This document shows, in pieces, positions 27,556 through 35,612 of a DNA stretch of 64,000 nt; the stretch's first letter is position 1, and every line of letters starts with the position of its first letter. The notes below the pieces were generated by a model. It was given only the letters and a program-made list of their open reading frames with translations. It ran no database searches and was not told where the DNA came from. A program made the translations under genes and the position numbers. Source of the DNA: Lachnoclostridium sp. An169. Its GTDB lineage: Bacteria > Bacillota > Clostridia > Lachnospirales > Lachnospiraceae. The DNA lies in the NCBI RefSeq assembly GCF_002160525.1, contig NZ_NFKT01000003.1, positions 216,830 through 280,829 of the forward strand. Direction: 5' to 3'.

Positions 27556-28509
27556 ATGGACAGGGAGAGTGAGGCGGCTTCGGCGGTCATGGAGCAGGTA
27601 AACAGGGTCATACTGGGAAAAGAAAACGAGATCCGTGAGATCATGACGGCGTTTCTGGCCGACGGGCACATTCTGCTGGAGGATATTCCCGGAGTGGGAA
27701 AAACGACCATGGCAGTGGCATTTTCAAAGACCATGGAACTGGAATATCGAAGGATCCAGTTTACGCCGGATGTTCTGCCTTCGGATCTGACGGGGTTTTC
27801 AATCTATCGGAGAGAAGAGGAGAAGTTTGTTTACCAGCAGGGCAGTGTTTTCTGCAATCTGCTCCTCGCAGATGAGATCAACCGTACATCTCCGAAAACA
27901 CAGTCTGCACTTCTGGAAGTCATGGAGGAACGCAGGGTGACCGTGGACGGGGTGACGAGAGAAGTACCGGAGCCGTTTCTGGTGATCGCCACACAGAATC
28001 CGTCCGGAAGTACGGGGACGCAGTATCTGCCGGAAGCTCAGGTAGATCGTTTTATGATCAGTATGACGATAGGGTATCCTGATTTTGAGAGCGAACTTGA
28101 AATGGCAAAATCAGCAGGGGCAAGAGGCAGGGCTGAGCAGGTCAGCCGGGTCATGACCAGAGAAATGCTCTGCCGGATCCGGAGCAGAATCCATGAAGTA
28201 TATATGAAAGAGGAACTGTACCGCTACCTGGTAGAACTTGTAACAGCTACCAGAACGCACCCCTATGTGGAACGCGGGGCAAGTCCGAGAGCTACGATCG
28301 CGCTGGTCAGGATGTCAAAGGCGGCTGCATGGCTTGCAGGCAGGGATTATGTGATGCCCGGTGATGTGAGCAGTCAGTTTCCATATGTGGTTTCCCACCG
28401 GATCATGCTGAATGCGGCTGCCGTTATGGAGAGGATCCCGAAGAGTCAGGTCCTTGATGAGATCGTTGACCGGATCGGAAAACCAATGATGGGGGAGGGA
28501 CGCGTATGA
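27556..28509 (+). CDS. MoxR family AAA+ ATPase
   Basis: The ATG at 27556 follows AAAGGAGG; an upstream in-frame ATG at 27508 has none. The 317-residue AAA+ protein shows Walker A GVGKTT, Walker B LLADEINRTSPK, sensor ATQNPSGSTGTQYLPEAQVDRF and the C-terminal lid. MoxR proteins act as chaperone-like ATPases together with DUF58 (vWA-like) and transglutaminase membrane proteins in a conserved three-gene module. Its stop overlaps the next ATG (ATGA, 28506-28509), but the partner genes are collapsed into remnants here, so MoxR may be orphaned. Confidence 0.9.
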   Translation: MDRESEAASAVMEQVNRVILGKENEIREIMTAFLADGHILLEDIPGVGKTTMAVAFSKTMELEYRRIQFTPDVLPSDLTGFSIYRREEEKFVYQQGSVFCNLLLADEINRTSPKTQSALLEVMEERRVTVDGVTREVPEPFLVIATQNPSGSTGTQYLPEAQVDRFMISMTIGYPDFESELEMAKSAGARGRAEQVSRVMTREMLCRIRSRIHEVYMKEELYRYLVELVTATRTHPYVERGASPRATIALVRMSKAAAWLAGRDYVMPGDVSSQFPYVVSHRIMLNAAAVMERIPKSQVLDEIVDRIGKPMMGEGRV

Positions 28510-28604
28510 GAAAGGCCGTGTTCCTCCTCCTTCTTGTCATATTACTGCCGTTGGAACAGACAGATCGATCTGGGGCCGGAATGGTATGGATTCGATTATT
28601 TTGA
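28506..28604 (+). pseudogene. 5' remnant of a DUF58-type gene fused out of frame to the transglutaminase gene
   Basis: A translationally coupled start (ATGA overlap with moxR) opens with MRKAVFLLLLVILLP, a hydrophobic leader expected for a DUF58 protein. The frame then continues as unrelated sequence (LEQTDRSGAG) and stops after 32 codons. From ~28552 the same DNA in another frame encodes transglutaminase sequence. A deletion of roughly 2-2.5 kb, estimated from family lengths, best explains it. Confidence 0.6.
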
Positions 28605-29724
28605 GAGAGCGGATATGGATGTGGACTGGGATACAGTGGCTGATACATTCGGAAGAGCCGCAGGCTGGTATCTGGCTATCCTGAGATCATATGAATCGGT
28701 GATACAGACCGCATATACCGGTGTGCCGGAGGACCTTCTTCCGAGACTGAGCAGACTGTGCAGGGAGAACCCTCTGGAGGGAACGGAGGAAGTCACTGCG
28801 TTTATCACCTCTGTCCTGGAAAATTCTGCGTCTTATACGCTTACTCCGGGAAATGCTCCTCTTAACGAGGATATCGTGGAATATTTCCTTTTTGAAAATC
28901 ATGAGGGATACTGTGTCCATTATGCATCCGCGGCGACGCTGATCTACCGGCTCTATGGAATACCTGCCCGCTATGCGGCCGGCTATATGCTCCTGCCGGA
29001 TGATTTCGAACAGCAGGAGGATGGAACATGGAGGGCAGTAGTGACAGATGAGTCTGCACATGCCTGGACGGAGATCTTTCTTGAAGATTACGGATGGACT
29101 CCTGTGGATGTGACTCCTGCGGAAGACGGAACGGTCCGTGCATTTTATCCGGGATTCGATTCCGATACTCTGAGCAGCGCGCTCGGCAGTCTCAGCCTGA
29201 ATATGGACACCGGAAATGATGATCAGGAAGAGCAGAATGCAGAGATCCGGACAAGACAGCCGGTGCAGGGGCAAGGGAAGCAGTTCGGGACGGAAGATCT
29301 CCAGAACATGTTTCTGCTGCTGGGTGCTGCCGTGCTTGAGGGCCTGTGTCTGCTCCCGCTGATCCTATCCTGCCGCAGGATAAGAAGAGCCTGCAGAATG
29401 GAAAAGGCGGGATGCCGGCAGATCTTTGCACTGCTTCTGGAGATGATGCATTATGCGGGAACTCTGGATGGGTATACAGGCGGGGAGCCGGATTTTCCGG
29501 AGGCGTTAGCGGCAGCTGTGCCTGACATACGCAGACAGGAAGCGGAAATGCTGCAGGAGATCGTCAGCCGCGCGGCTTACAGTATGAATGAAACTACAGC
29601 CCATGAGACGGCTGTGGTGCGTGAGATCTGCATACGGGCAGAGAATGCATTTACGGAAGCCTCGGAAAATGGAAAAAGTTTCTGTTTAAATATGTCAGGG
29701 CTTATGTTTGAAACGGAAATATGA
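28552..29724 (+). pseudogene. 3' part of a transglutaminase-like membrane protein gene (truncated)
   Basis: The frame lacks a credible start: the earliest codon is a TTG at 28534 with no SD. The sequence contains the whole transglutaminase core, with the catalytic Cys in GYCVHYASAATLIYRLYGIPAR, His in SAHAWTEIFL and Asp in TPVDVTPAED. A hydrophobic segment (MFLLLGAAVLEGLCLLPLIL) and a helical tail follow. The N-terminal membrane half (several spans in the usual ~700-800-residue protein) is absent. It was once the third gene of a MoxR-DUF58-transglutaminase operon. If any product is made it would start internally, so function is unlikely. Confidence 0.75.
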
Positions 29725-29779
29725 TCCGGAGTGGACAAGGGGTATCTGTAAAAATTTATAATTTTTCAGAGTATTTTTA

Positions 29780-29808
29780 TTGAAGCGCTGCTCTTTTCCC
29801 GGTAAAAT
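29780..29808 (+). promoter_or_regulatory. Promoter of the alarmone synthetase gene
   Basis: TTGAAG (29780-29785), a 17-base spacer and TAAAAT (29803-29808), 56 bases before the start. Confidence 0.6.
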
Positions 29809-29864
29809 AGCAGTAGTGAAATATTACAACAGGCAGCGGTAAAACTGCCGGGACGGAGAGAAAC

Positions 29865-30611
29865 ATGGAGAAGAAAAATATACTGTGGCCGGTGGAGAGC
29901 AAAGCGCAGGAGCTGATCATGGGGCAGGCTATGGAACTGCTCGATGACGTGCTTGACTACAAGGCTCTGATGATGAGCTATGCATGTGCCATCAAGGAGA
30001 TCAATACAAAGTTTGAAGTATTGGATACGGAATTTGAAGTGCGGTATAGGAGGAATCCGATCAGTTCGATCCACACACGGCTGAAAAGCCAGACCAGTAT
30101 TCTGGAGAAGATGGCGCGTCTGGGAGTCGCTCCTACAAGGGAAAATGTGGAGACTTACCTGAATGATATCGCGGGCATCCGTGTGATCTGTTCCTATATT
30201 GACGATATTTACCGCCTGGCCGACGCGCTGACCAGACAGGCGGATATCAAACTGATCGAGAAAAAAGATTATATCAGTAATCCCAAGCCGAACGGCTACC
30301 GGAGCCTTCATTTGATCGTCAGTGTGCCGATCTTTTTTGCCGAGTCGGTAAAGGAAGTAAAGGCGGAGGTTCAGATCCGCACGATTGCCATGGATTTCTG
30401 GGCGAGCCTGGAACATCAGATCAAGTATAAAAAGCATGTGGAACACGCTGAGGATGTGATCGCCAGGCTGAAAGAATGTGCGGATGAGATCGCTCATGTG
30501 GATGAGACGATGCAGCAGCTGCGCATTGAGATGGACAGCATCAAGGAAGAAACTACGGGAGCGGAAGCGCTGTATGAAAAACTGAAAAAGATCGATATCA
30601 GTCTTCGGTAA
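29865..30611 (+). CDS. Small alarmone synthetase, (p)ppGpp synthase of RelQ/YjbM type
   Basis: A 248-residue single-domain RelA/SpoT synthetase lacking hydrolase, TGS and ACT domains. Motifs: SIHTRLKSQTSILEKM, DIAGIRVICSY, KPNGYRSLHLIV, and EVQIRTIAMDFWASLEHQIKYK, in which the EVQIRT and WASLEH residues form the GTP/ATP active site. It transfers pyrophosphate from ATP to GDP or GTP to make the stringent-response alarmone. The C-terminal helix (~210-248) probably drives oligomerisation. It is monocistronic with its own promoter and terminator. The protein is slightly longer than RelQ (~210) because of an N-terminal helix. Confidence 0.92.
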   Translation: MEKKNILWPVESKAQELIMGQAMELLDDVLDYKALMMSYACAIKEINTKFEVLDTEFEVRYRRNPISSIHTRLKSQTSILEKMARLGVAPTRENVETYLNDIAGIRVICSYIDDIYRLADALTRQADIKLIEKKDYISNPKPNGYRSLHLIVSVPIFFAESVKEVKAEVQIRTIAMDFWASLEHQIKYKKHVEHAEDVIARLKECADEIAHVDETMQQLRIEMDSIKEETTGAEALYEKLKKIDISLR

Positions 30612-30635
30612 AAAGAAAATACGCAGTAGATCAAG

Positions 30636-30692
30636 CTGCCCTGCAGACCGCGGCCTGTTTTTTACAGACCGGGATCTGCAGGGCAGTTTTTT
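30636..30692 (+). terminator. Terminator after alarmone synthetase
   Basis: A perfect 12-base stem CTGCCCTGCAGA / TCTGCAGGGCAG is followed by TTTTTT. Confidence 0.9.
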
Positions 30693-30752
30693 GCCGTTCA
30701 GGCAGATACGGCCGCAAACTAAGACGAAAACGGATACAGTATGACGAAAAAT

Positions 30753-30770
30753 TAGTTGCGCGCGCTACTA
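30753..30770 (+). promoter_or_regulatory. Likely MarR operator within the marR promoter
   Basis: The 18-base near-perfect palindrome TAGTTGCGCGCGCTACTA (one mismatched pair) covers the -35 box and spacer of the promoter just below. Its GC-rich core stands out from the AT-rich surroundings. MarR-type autoregulation is likely. Confidence 0.6.
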
Positions 30771-30784
30771 TTTTGTGCTATAGT
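30756..30784 (+). promoter_or_regulatory. Promoter of the marR-MFS operon
   Basis: TTGCGC (30756-30761), a 17-base spacer and TATAGT (30779-30784). Confidence 0.65.
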
Positions 30785-30850
30785 ATGAAATCAAGACAGA
30801 AGAATATGTCTGTAAGAGAGGATGATTTCCGGCATAAAGGGGGAGTTTGC

Positions 30851-31333
30851 ATGGCCGAACAGCGTTTTCCGGACATAGGCCGGTGGGTATCGGTCTTTGA
30901 CCGTCTCATGAAAATGTATTACGAAAGAGGACTGGCTGAATTTGAGATCGGCTGGGGACAGCAGTTTTATGTGGAATATCTTTTCAGCCATCCCGGGGCG
31001 ACTCCCCAGGAGATGGCTGAGCGTTTCCGGGTTGACCGCGGGACGCTGACCAAGATCATAAAAAAGCTGACGGAGGTGGATTATATCCGGGTCAATGTGG
31101 ATGAGAACGACCGGAGAGTCAGGCATCTGTATTTGACCGGGAAGGCGCTCCCGGCAGTGGAGCAGATCAGGAAAGTACACGAGGAGTTTTATCGGGATCT
31201 CGGCGAGGGCATCACCCCGGAAGAGATCACTGCAACGGAGAAGACGCTTCTTCATATGGCAGATAATATCAATAAAAAAGTTTGGCACAGAATGGAGACG
31301 AATCATGGAGAATCAGGAGAAAACAAAAAATGA
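30851..31333 (+). CDS. MarR family transcriptional regulator
   Basis: The ATG at 30851 follows AAGGGGGAG; in-frame ATGs at 30773 and 30785 lie on the promoter and lack an SD. The 160-residue winged-helix protein shows ATPQEMAERFRVDRGTLTKIIKKL (recognition helix region) and the wing VDENDRRVRHLYLT. It overlaps the MFS gene start by 29 bases. With the palindrome in its promoter it should repress its own operon until an effector, perhaps a toxic substrate of the MFS pump, is present. Confidence 0.9.
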   Translation: MAEQRFPDIGRWVSVFDRLMKMYYERGLAEFEIGWGQQFYVEYLFSHPGATPQEMAERFRVDRGTLTKIIKKLTEVDYIRVNVDENDRRVRHLYLTGKALPAVEQIRKVHEEFYRDLGEGITPEEITATEKTLLHMADNINKKVWHRMETNHGESGENKK

Positions 31334-32711
31334 GGTAACTGGAAGGCAGCGGACAATGATCTTTTTATGTCTGGTCGTATCGGGGATTGCCTCTTCAATC
31401 CTTTCGACGGCCATGACTACCGCACTGCCCAATGTGACGGCGTATTTCGGGATCAGCACTTCAGTGGGACAGTGGGTCACAAGCGGATATTCACTGGCTA
31501 TGGGGATGATCATGCCGCTGACGGCATTTCTCATTACACGCTTTCCCACAAGGAAATTGTACCTTAGCGGCATCGGCATCTTTATCGCCGGCCTCCTGCT
31601 CAGCATCTTCTCTGCAAATTTCGGGATCATGATGGCGGGAAGAGTCATGCAGGCCTGCGGAAACGGGATCCTGATGACCGCAGCCCAGGTCATCATCCTG
31701 ACAGTCTATCCGGTGGAGAAGAAAGGGACAATGATGGGGACCTATGGTCTTGCGACAACAGCGGCCCCGGTGATCGCGCCGACCATTGCGGGGCTGATGA
31801 TCGACGCCTTCGGCTGGAAATCAATCTTCTATGTGGCGCTGGTCATCATGGCGGTTTCCTTTGCCATATCAGCACTTGTCTTCAAGGATGTACTGGAGCT
31901 TCAGGATAAAAGGTTTGATTTCATCTCTTTTGTTCAGAGCATTGCCGCTTTTGGCGGAATCACTCTGGGAATCGGCAATATCAGCAGTTTCGGACTGATC
32001 AGTGTAGAAGGGGGACTGCCGCTTCTGGTCGGCGCTGTTGTATGCGTGTTCTTTGTCATCCGGCAGTGCAGTCTGGAAAAACCGTTTCTGGATGTGAAAA
32101 TACTGGGCAGCCGGAATTATTCGGTCAGTGTGATTGCCAGCATGGTGCTTTATCTGGTAATGATGGGATCATCAGTGATGATGCCTCTTTACGTGCAGAG
32201 TGTTATGGGATACTCGGCGGTGGTGTCCGGTCTTGTCACCCTGCCCGGCTCTCTGGCAACTGCTGTTGTCAGCCCGTTTGCGGGAAGGTTATATGATAAG
32301 ATGGGGATCAAAAAGATCTTTGTCGCGGGAGCGGCGGCACTGGTCGTCAGCAATATCGGCATGTTTTTCTTCAGTATGAGCACTCCGCTGTGGGCGGCAG
32401 CAGGGCTGAACGTGATCCGCAATATTTCCATCGGAAGTCTGATGATGCCTCTCCTGACCTGGGGAACGGGAAATGTACATCCGGGCAAGGTGGCAGACGC
32501 TTCCTCCCTGCTCACCTCGTTCCGCACCATCGCCGGATCCATCGGATCAGCAGTATTTGTGGGGATCATGACTGTGGTGAGCGAGAATTCCGCGGACGTT
32601 TACGGGGAAGGCGCTATGATGCACGGGATGAACGTCTCGTTTCTCTGGATGGCTGTAGGGGCTTTTGTGCTGTTTCTGATCGCGGTGTTCGCGGTGAAAG
32701 AAAAAAGGTAA
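31305..32711 (+). CDS. MFS multidrug efflux transporter (DHA2/EmrB type)
   Basis: A 468-residue polytopic protein with ~14 predicted spans: MTTALPNVTAYFGISTSVGQ, the motif A region FPTRKLYLSG, motif C-like TYGLATTAAPVIAPTIAGLM, and RSFRTIAGSIGSAVFVGI-like spacing in the C-half. It would export drugs or other small molecules by proton antiport. The start codon lies inside marR, so translation is coupled. A C-terminal VKEKR ends the protein just before the methyltransferase operon promoter. Confidence 0.9.
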   Translation: MENQEKTKNEVTGRQRTMIFLCLVVSGIASSILSTAMTTALPNVTAYFGISTSVGQWVTSGYSLAMGMIMPLTAFLITRFPTRKLYLSGIGIFIAGLLLSIFSANFGIMMAGRVMQACGNGILMTAAQVIILTVYPVEKKGTMMGTYGLATTAAPVIAPTIAGLMIDAFGWKSIFYVALVIMAVSFAISALVFKDVLELQDKRFDFISFVQSIAAFGGITLGIGNISSFGLISVEGGLPLLVGAVVCVFFVIRQCSLEKPFLDVKILGSRNYSVSVIASMVLYLVMMGSSVMMPLYVQSVMGYSAVVSGLVTLPGSLATAVVSPFAGRLYDKMGIKKIFVAGAAALVVSNIGMFFFSMSTPLWAAAGLNVIRNISIGSLMMPLLTWGTGNVHPGKVADASSLLTSFRTIAGSIGSAVFVGIMTVVSENSADVYGEGAMMHGMNVSFLWMAVGAFVLFLIAVFAVKEKR

Positions 32712-32730
32712 AAATATCCCCACCGGGGGC

Positions 32731-32759
32731 TTACGCCGGGATATCCGGTCTGGTATAAT
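32731..32759 (+). promoter_or_regulatory. Promoter of the methyltransferase-ABC transporter operon leader
   Basis: TTACGC (32731-32736), a 17-base spacer and TATAAT (32754-32759), starting 19 bases after the MFS stop. Confidence 0.6.
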
Positions 32760-32765
32760 GCCTTC

Positions 32766-32922
32766 ATATCAGGGAATCCGGCATTGAAATGCCGGGCGGG
32801 GGACAGAAGTCTCTTTCTATGGAAATAATAAGATTGCCGGTTGAGGCGTTAATAAAGGTAAAAAGTGAACATGCAGACAGAAGCCTGCTGTATATGCCAG
32901 AAGGAATATACAGCAGGTTTTT
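32766..32922 (+). ncRNA. Candidate structured, terminator-ended leader RNA of unknown class
   Basis: The transcript from the promoter at 32731-32759 would begin near 32766. It holds a hairpin CCGGCAT-TGAA-ATGCCGG (32778-32795), small hairpins near TTTC-TAT-GGAAA and GCC-GGTTGA-GGC, and the octamer GACAGAAG twice (32802-32809 and 32876-32883). It ends in a strong intrinsic terminator (32884-32922). The second octamer abuts the terminator stem. The methyltransferase start is 70 bases further on. This is the arrangement of an attenuator or riboswitch, but it matches no class I recognise. It could instead be a short non-coding RNA. Confidence 0.4.
32884..32922 (+). terminator. Intrinsic terminator in the operon leader
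   Basis: 12-base arms CCTGCTGTATAT (32884-32895) and ATATACAGCAGG (32906-32917) pair perfectly and are followed by TTTTT. Confidence 0.9.
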
Positions 32923-32991
32923 ATGTGGGAAAAAGCCCGAATGTGTAAAAGGGCATGAGAACAGTAACCGGAACAGAAAGGATGACACAGG

Positions 32992-33735
32992 ATGGACGGA
33001 GCATTACAGAGAAATCCAAAGGCAGTAAAGGCGAGGATAGAAAATTACTGGAATACCAGGGCGGAGAGTTTTCTGGTACAGAGGGAGGAAGAGCTTCACA
33101 GCCCTCAGCGCAGGATCTGGGAAGAAGAACTTCTGTCCCATCTGCAGGGGAGAAAAGGGCTTAAGATCCTGGATGTGGGCTGCGGCTGCGGCTTCTTTTC
33201 GCTGATTCTGGCGGAGAACGGGCATGATGTGACAGGGATCGACCTGACGGGAGGAATGATCGCCAAAGGAAGGAAACTGGCGGAAAAGTACGGCGTTTCC
33301 GTGGATCTTAAGCAGATGGACGGGGAGAATCCGGTCTTCCCGGACGGGACTTTTGACGTGGTCGTGAGCAGGAACCTTACCTGGACACTGCCCCATCCTG
33401 ACAGGGCGTATGAACAGTGGATCCGTGTGTTAAAGCCGGGCGGGATCCTGCTGAATTACGATGCGGAACATGCAAAATACCACCTGAGTTCCGGTCTTGA
33501 GGGAGAGGAGGCGCATCAGATGCTCTCCCGCAGACAGATGGACGAGTGCCTGAATATCTACACGATGCTTCCGGTCAGCACATGGAGGCGTCCGGACTGG
33601 GATGTGTTCCGGCTGAAACAGCTGGGATGCAGGGGAGTGACGGCGGACAGACAGATCGGGAAAAGGCTCTTTCCCGATGACGGCCAGTTCTGCACGCCTT
33701 ACCCGGTATTCCGTATCCGGGCGGTGAAGGTTTGA
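32992..33735 (+). CDS. Class I SAM-dependent methyltransferase
   Basis: A 247-residue Rossmann-fold methyltransferase: motif I LDVGCGCGFFSLILAENGHDV, acidic ribose ligand GIDLTGGMI, motif IV FDVVVSRNLTWTLPHPDRAY and LKPGGILLNYD. SD AAAGGATG. It opens the operon of a Nik/Opp-type ABC transporter and shares four bases (TTGA) with the nikB-like start. The substrate is unknown. The context suggests a product that is imported by, or chelates a metal for, the transporter. Confidence 0.85.
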   Translation: MDGALQRNPKAVKARIENYWNTRAESFLVQREEELHSPQRRIWEEELLSHLQGRKGLKILDVGCGCGFFSLILAENGHDVTGIDLTGGMIAKGRKLAEKYGVSVDLKQMDGENPVFPDGTFDVVVSRNLTWTLPHPDRAYEQWIRVLKPGGILLNYDAEHAKYHLSSGLEGEEAHQMLSRRQMDECLNIYTMLPVSTWRRPDWDVFRLKQLGCRGVTADRQIGKRLFPDDGQFCTPYPVFRIRAVKV

Positions 33736-34676
33736 AACGGTATATCATACGACGTCTGCTGTCTCTGATCCCGGTACTGTTCGGGATCACGTTCCTCTCA
33801 TTCGCCCTGATGCACGCGGCGGGGAGCGATGCCGTCCTGCAGAGCATGGATGCCTCAGGGATCACGCTTTCCCGGGAAGTGATCGATGCCAGGAGGGCAG
33901 AGCTGGGGCTGGACCGCCCGTTTCTGGTGCAGTATTTTTCCTGGCTGGGAGGAGTCCTCACCGGAGATATGGGAGTGAGCTATGTATCGGGGCGGGATGT
34001 ATTTTCCACTTTTATCTCAAAGCTTCCGGCGACATTTCTGCTCGCCGGGGCGTCCATTCTCCTGACTGTCGTGATCTCCCTGCCCCTGGGGATCCTCTCA
34101 GCTGTCCGGCAGAACCGCTTCACGGACTGGCTGATCCGGGGGTGCAGTTTTGTGGGAAACAGCCTTCCGAATTTTTTTACGGCGCTTCTGCTCATTTATC
34201 TGCTGGCCATCTGCATTCCCGTATTTCCGGTGATCTCGGAGGGGATCGGAGTGAGAAGTGCATTTCTTCCGGCGCTCACGCTTGCAACCGCCATGTCCTC
34301 CCGCTATCTGATGCAGGTGAGGACAGCGGTCCTGGATGAGCTGGGGAAAGATTATGTGGCAGGTGAGCGGGCCAGAGGGATCCGCTTTTCTGCCACGCTG
34401 TGGAAAAGTGTCCTGCGTTCCTGCATGACTTCTCTCTTTACCCTGCTGGCGCTCTCCGTTGGAAGCCTCCTGGGAGGAACGGCAGTCGTGGAATCTGTGT
34501 TTCTGTGGGACGGCGTGGGAAAACTGGCGGTTGACGCTGTCAACATGCGGGACTATCCGGTAGTCCAGGCATACGTGGTCTGGACAGCGCTGGTCTATAC
34601 AGCTGTGAACCTGATCACGGATATCTCCTATCATTTCCTTGATCCGCGGATCCGTCTGGAAGGTGGAAGACGATGA
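33732..34676 (+). CDS. ABC transporter permease, NikB/DppB-like
   Basis: TTG start at 33732 overlapping the methyltransferase stop. The 314-residue protein opens with the family signature KRYIIRRLLSLIPVLFGITFLSFAL and has six membrane spans. The coupling loop GERARGIRFSATLWKSVLRSCM contacts the ATPase. It pairs with the next gene to form the channel for nickel, peptides or metal chelates. The TTG start and 4-base overlap indicate tight translational coupling. Confidence 0.88.
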   Translation: MKRYIIRRLLSLIPVLFGITFLSFALMHAAGSDAVLQSMDASGITLSREVIDARRAELGLDRPFLVQYFSWLGGVLTGDMGVSYVSGRDVFSTFISKLPATFLLAGASILLTVVISLPLGILSAVRQNRFTDWLIRGCSFVGNSLPNFFTALLLIYLLAICIPVFPVISEGIGVRSAFLPALTLATAMSSRYLMQVRTAVLDELGKDYVAGERARGIRFSATLWKSVLRSCMTSLFTLLALSVGSLLGGTAVVESVFLWDGVGKLAVDAVNMRDYPVVQAYVVWTALVYTAVNLITDISYHFLDPRIRLEGGRR

Positions 34677-35521
34677 GGAGAGAGAAGGAAATGAGGAAAC
34701 TGAGGAGAACGAGGAAACAGAGAAGAATGAGGATGCAGAGGCTTGCGGTATTTTCGGTTCTGGCCGGACTGCTTCTGCTGACAGCCCTCTTTGCAGAACA
34801 GCTCTGCCCGTACGATCCTTATATGCAGGATTACGGGAGCGTCCTGAGCGCTCCGAGTCCCGCCCATCCTTTCGGCACGGACCGGTTTGGGAGGGATATG
34901 CTCTCCCGGGTGATCGCGGGAGCGAGGACGAGTATTTTTTCCACACTGGTCCTTGTGGGTATCATCTCGGTGTCCGGGACGGCTGCGGGAGTTCTGTGCG
35001 CATATTTCGGAAAATGGACGGATGCGGTGGTCATGCGGATCGCGGACGTCTGTCTGGCATTTCCGGGACTGGTCTTTGCACTTGCAGTGTCTGCCGTGCT
35101 GGGCGGAGGGACGGGAACTGCCGTCATTGCCCTGGCGGCGGTCTCCTGGCCGAAATATGCAAGGCTTGCGCGGAGCCGGACTCTGGAGATCATGAGCTCG
35201 GACTACCTGGCGGCGGCGCGTCTGGCCGGAGATGCGCCGGGACAGATGATCGTGCGCCACATCCTGCCGAACATTGCCGGGCAGATCCTTGTCACGGCGG
35301 TGCTTGATATGGGGACGATGATGATGGAACTGTCGGCCCTCTCCTTCCTTGGCCTCGGCGCCCGGATCCCCACGGCGGAGTGGGGGAGCATGATGAGCGG
35401 AGGCAGGAGCATGCTGCAGACATATCCATGGGTGGTCCTTGCCCCGGGATCTGCCATCTTTGTCACTGTGGCGGTGTTCAATCTGTTCGGCGACGCGCTC
35501 CGGGACTGTCTGGAACCGTAA
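34673..35521 (+). CDS. ABC transporter permease, NikC/DppC-like
   Basis: The start ATG overlaps the previous stop (ATGA). The N-terminus is unusually basic (MRREKEMRKLRRTRKQRRM) before the first span. The signature HPFGTDRFGRDMLSRVIAGART is typical of DppC/NikC, and the EAA-like loop SDYLAAARLAGDAPGQMIVRHILPN binds the ATPase. 282 residues. Internal ATGs at 34691 and 34727 could be alternative starts that shorten the basic head. Confidence 0.88.
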   Translation: MRREKEMRKLRRTRKQRRMRMQRLAVFSVLAGLLLLTALFAEQLCPYDPYMQDYGSVLSAPSPAHPFGTDRFGRDMLSRVIAGARTSIFSTLVLVGIISVSGTAAGVLCAYFGKWTDAVVMRIADVCLAFPGLVFALAVSAVLGGGTGTAVIALAAVSWPKYARLARSRTLEIMSSDYLAAARLAGDAPGQMIVRHILPNIAGQILVTAVLDMGTMMMELSALSFLGLGARIPTAEWGSMMSGGRSMLQTYPWVVLAPGSAIFVTVAVFNLFGDALRDCLEP

Positions 35522-35612
35522 GCCCGTGGGGAAAATCAGGAGCCCGGGAGCAGTCAGGAGAGAAGGCCGGGGGTGTGGAGTCGGGCAGGAAACAAGGTAA
35601 GATGATGAAGAG

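Noticed and set aside
32766..32922. NiCo (czcD-type) riboswitch, because GGGACAG resembles its conserved motif
   Set aside because: Only one clear GGGACAG-like element fits, the other copy is AGACAG, and I cannot assemble the four-way junction; that class also mainly controls metal exporters.
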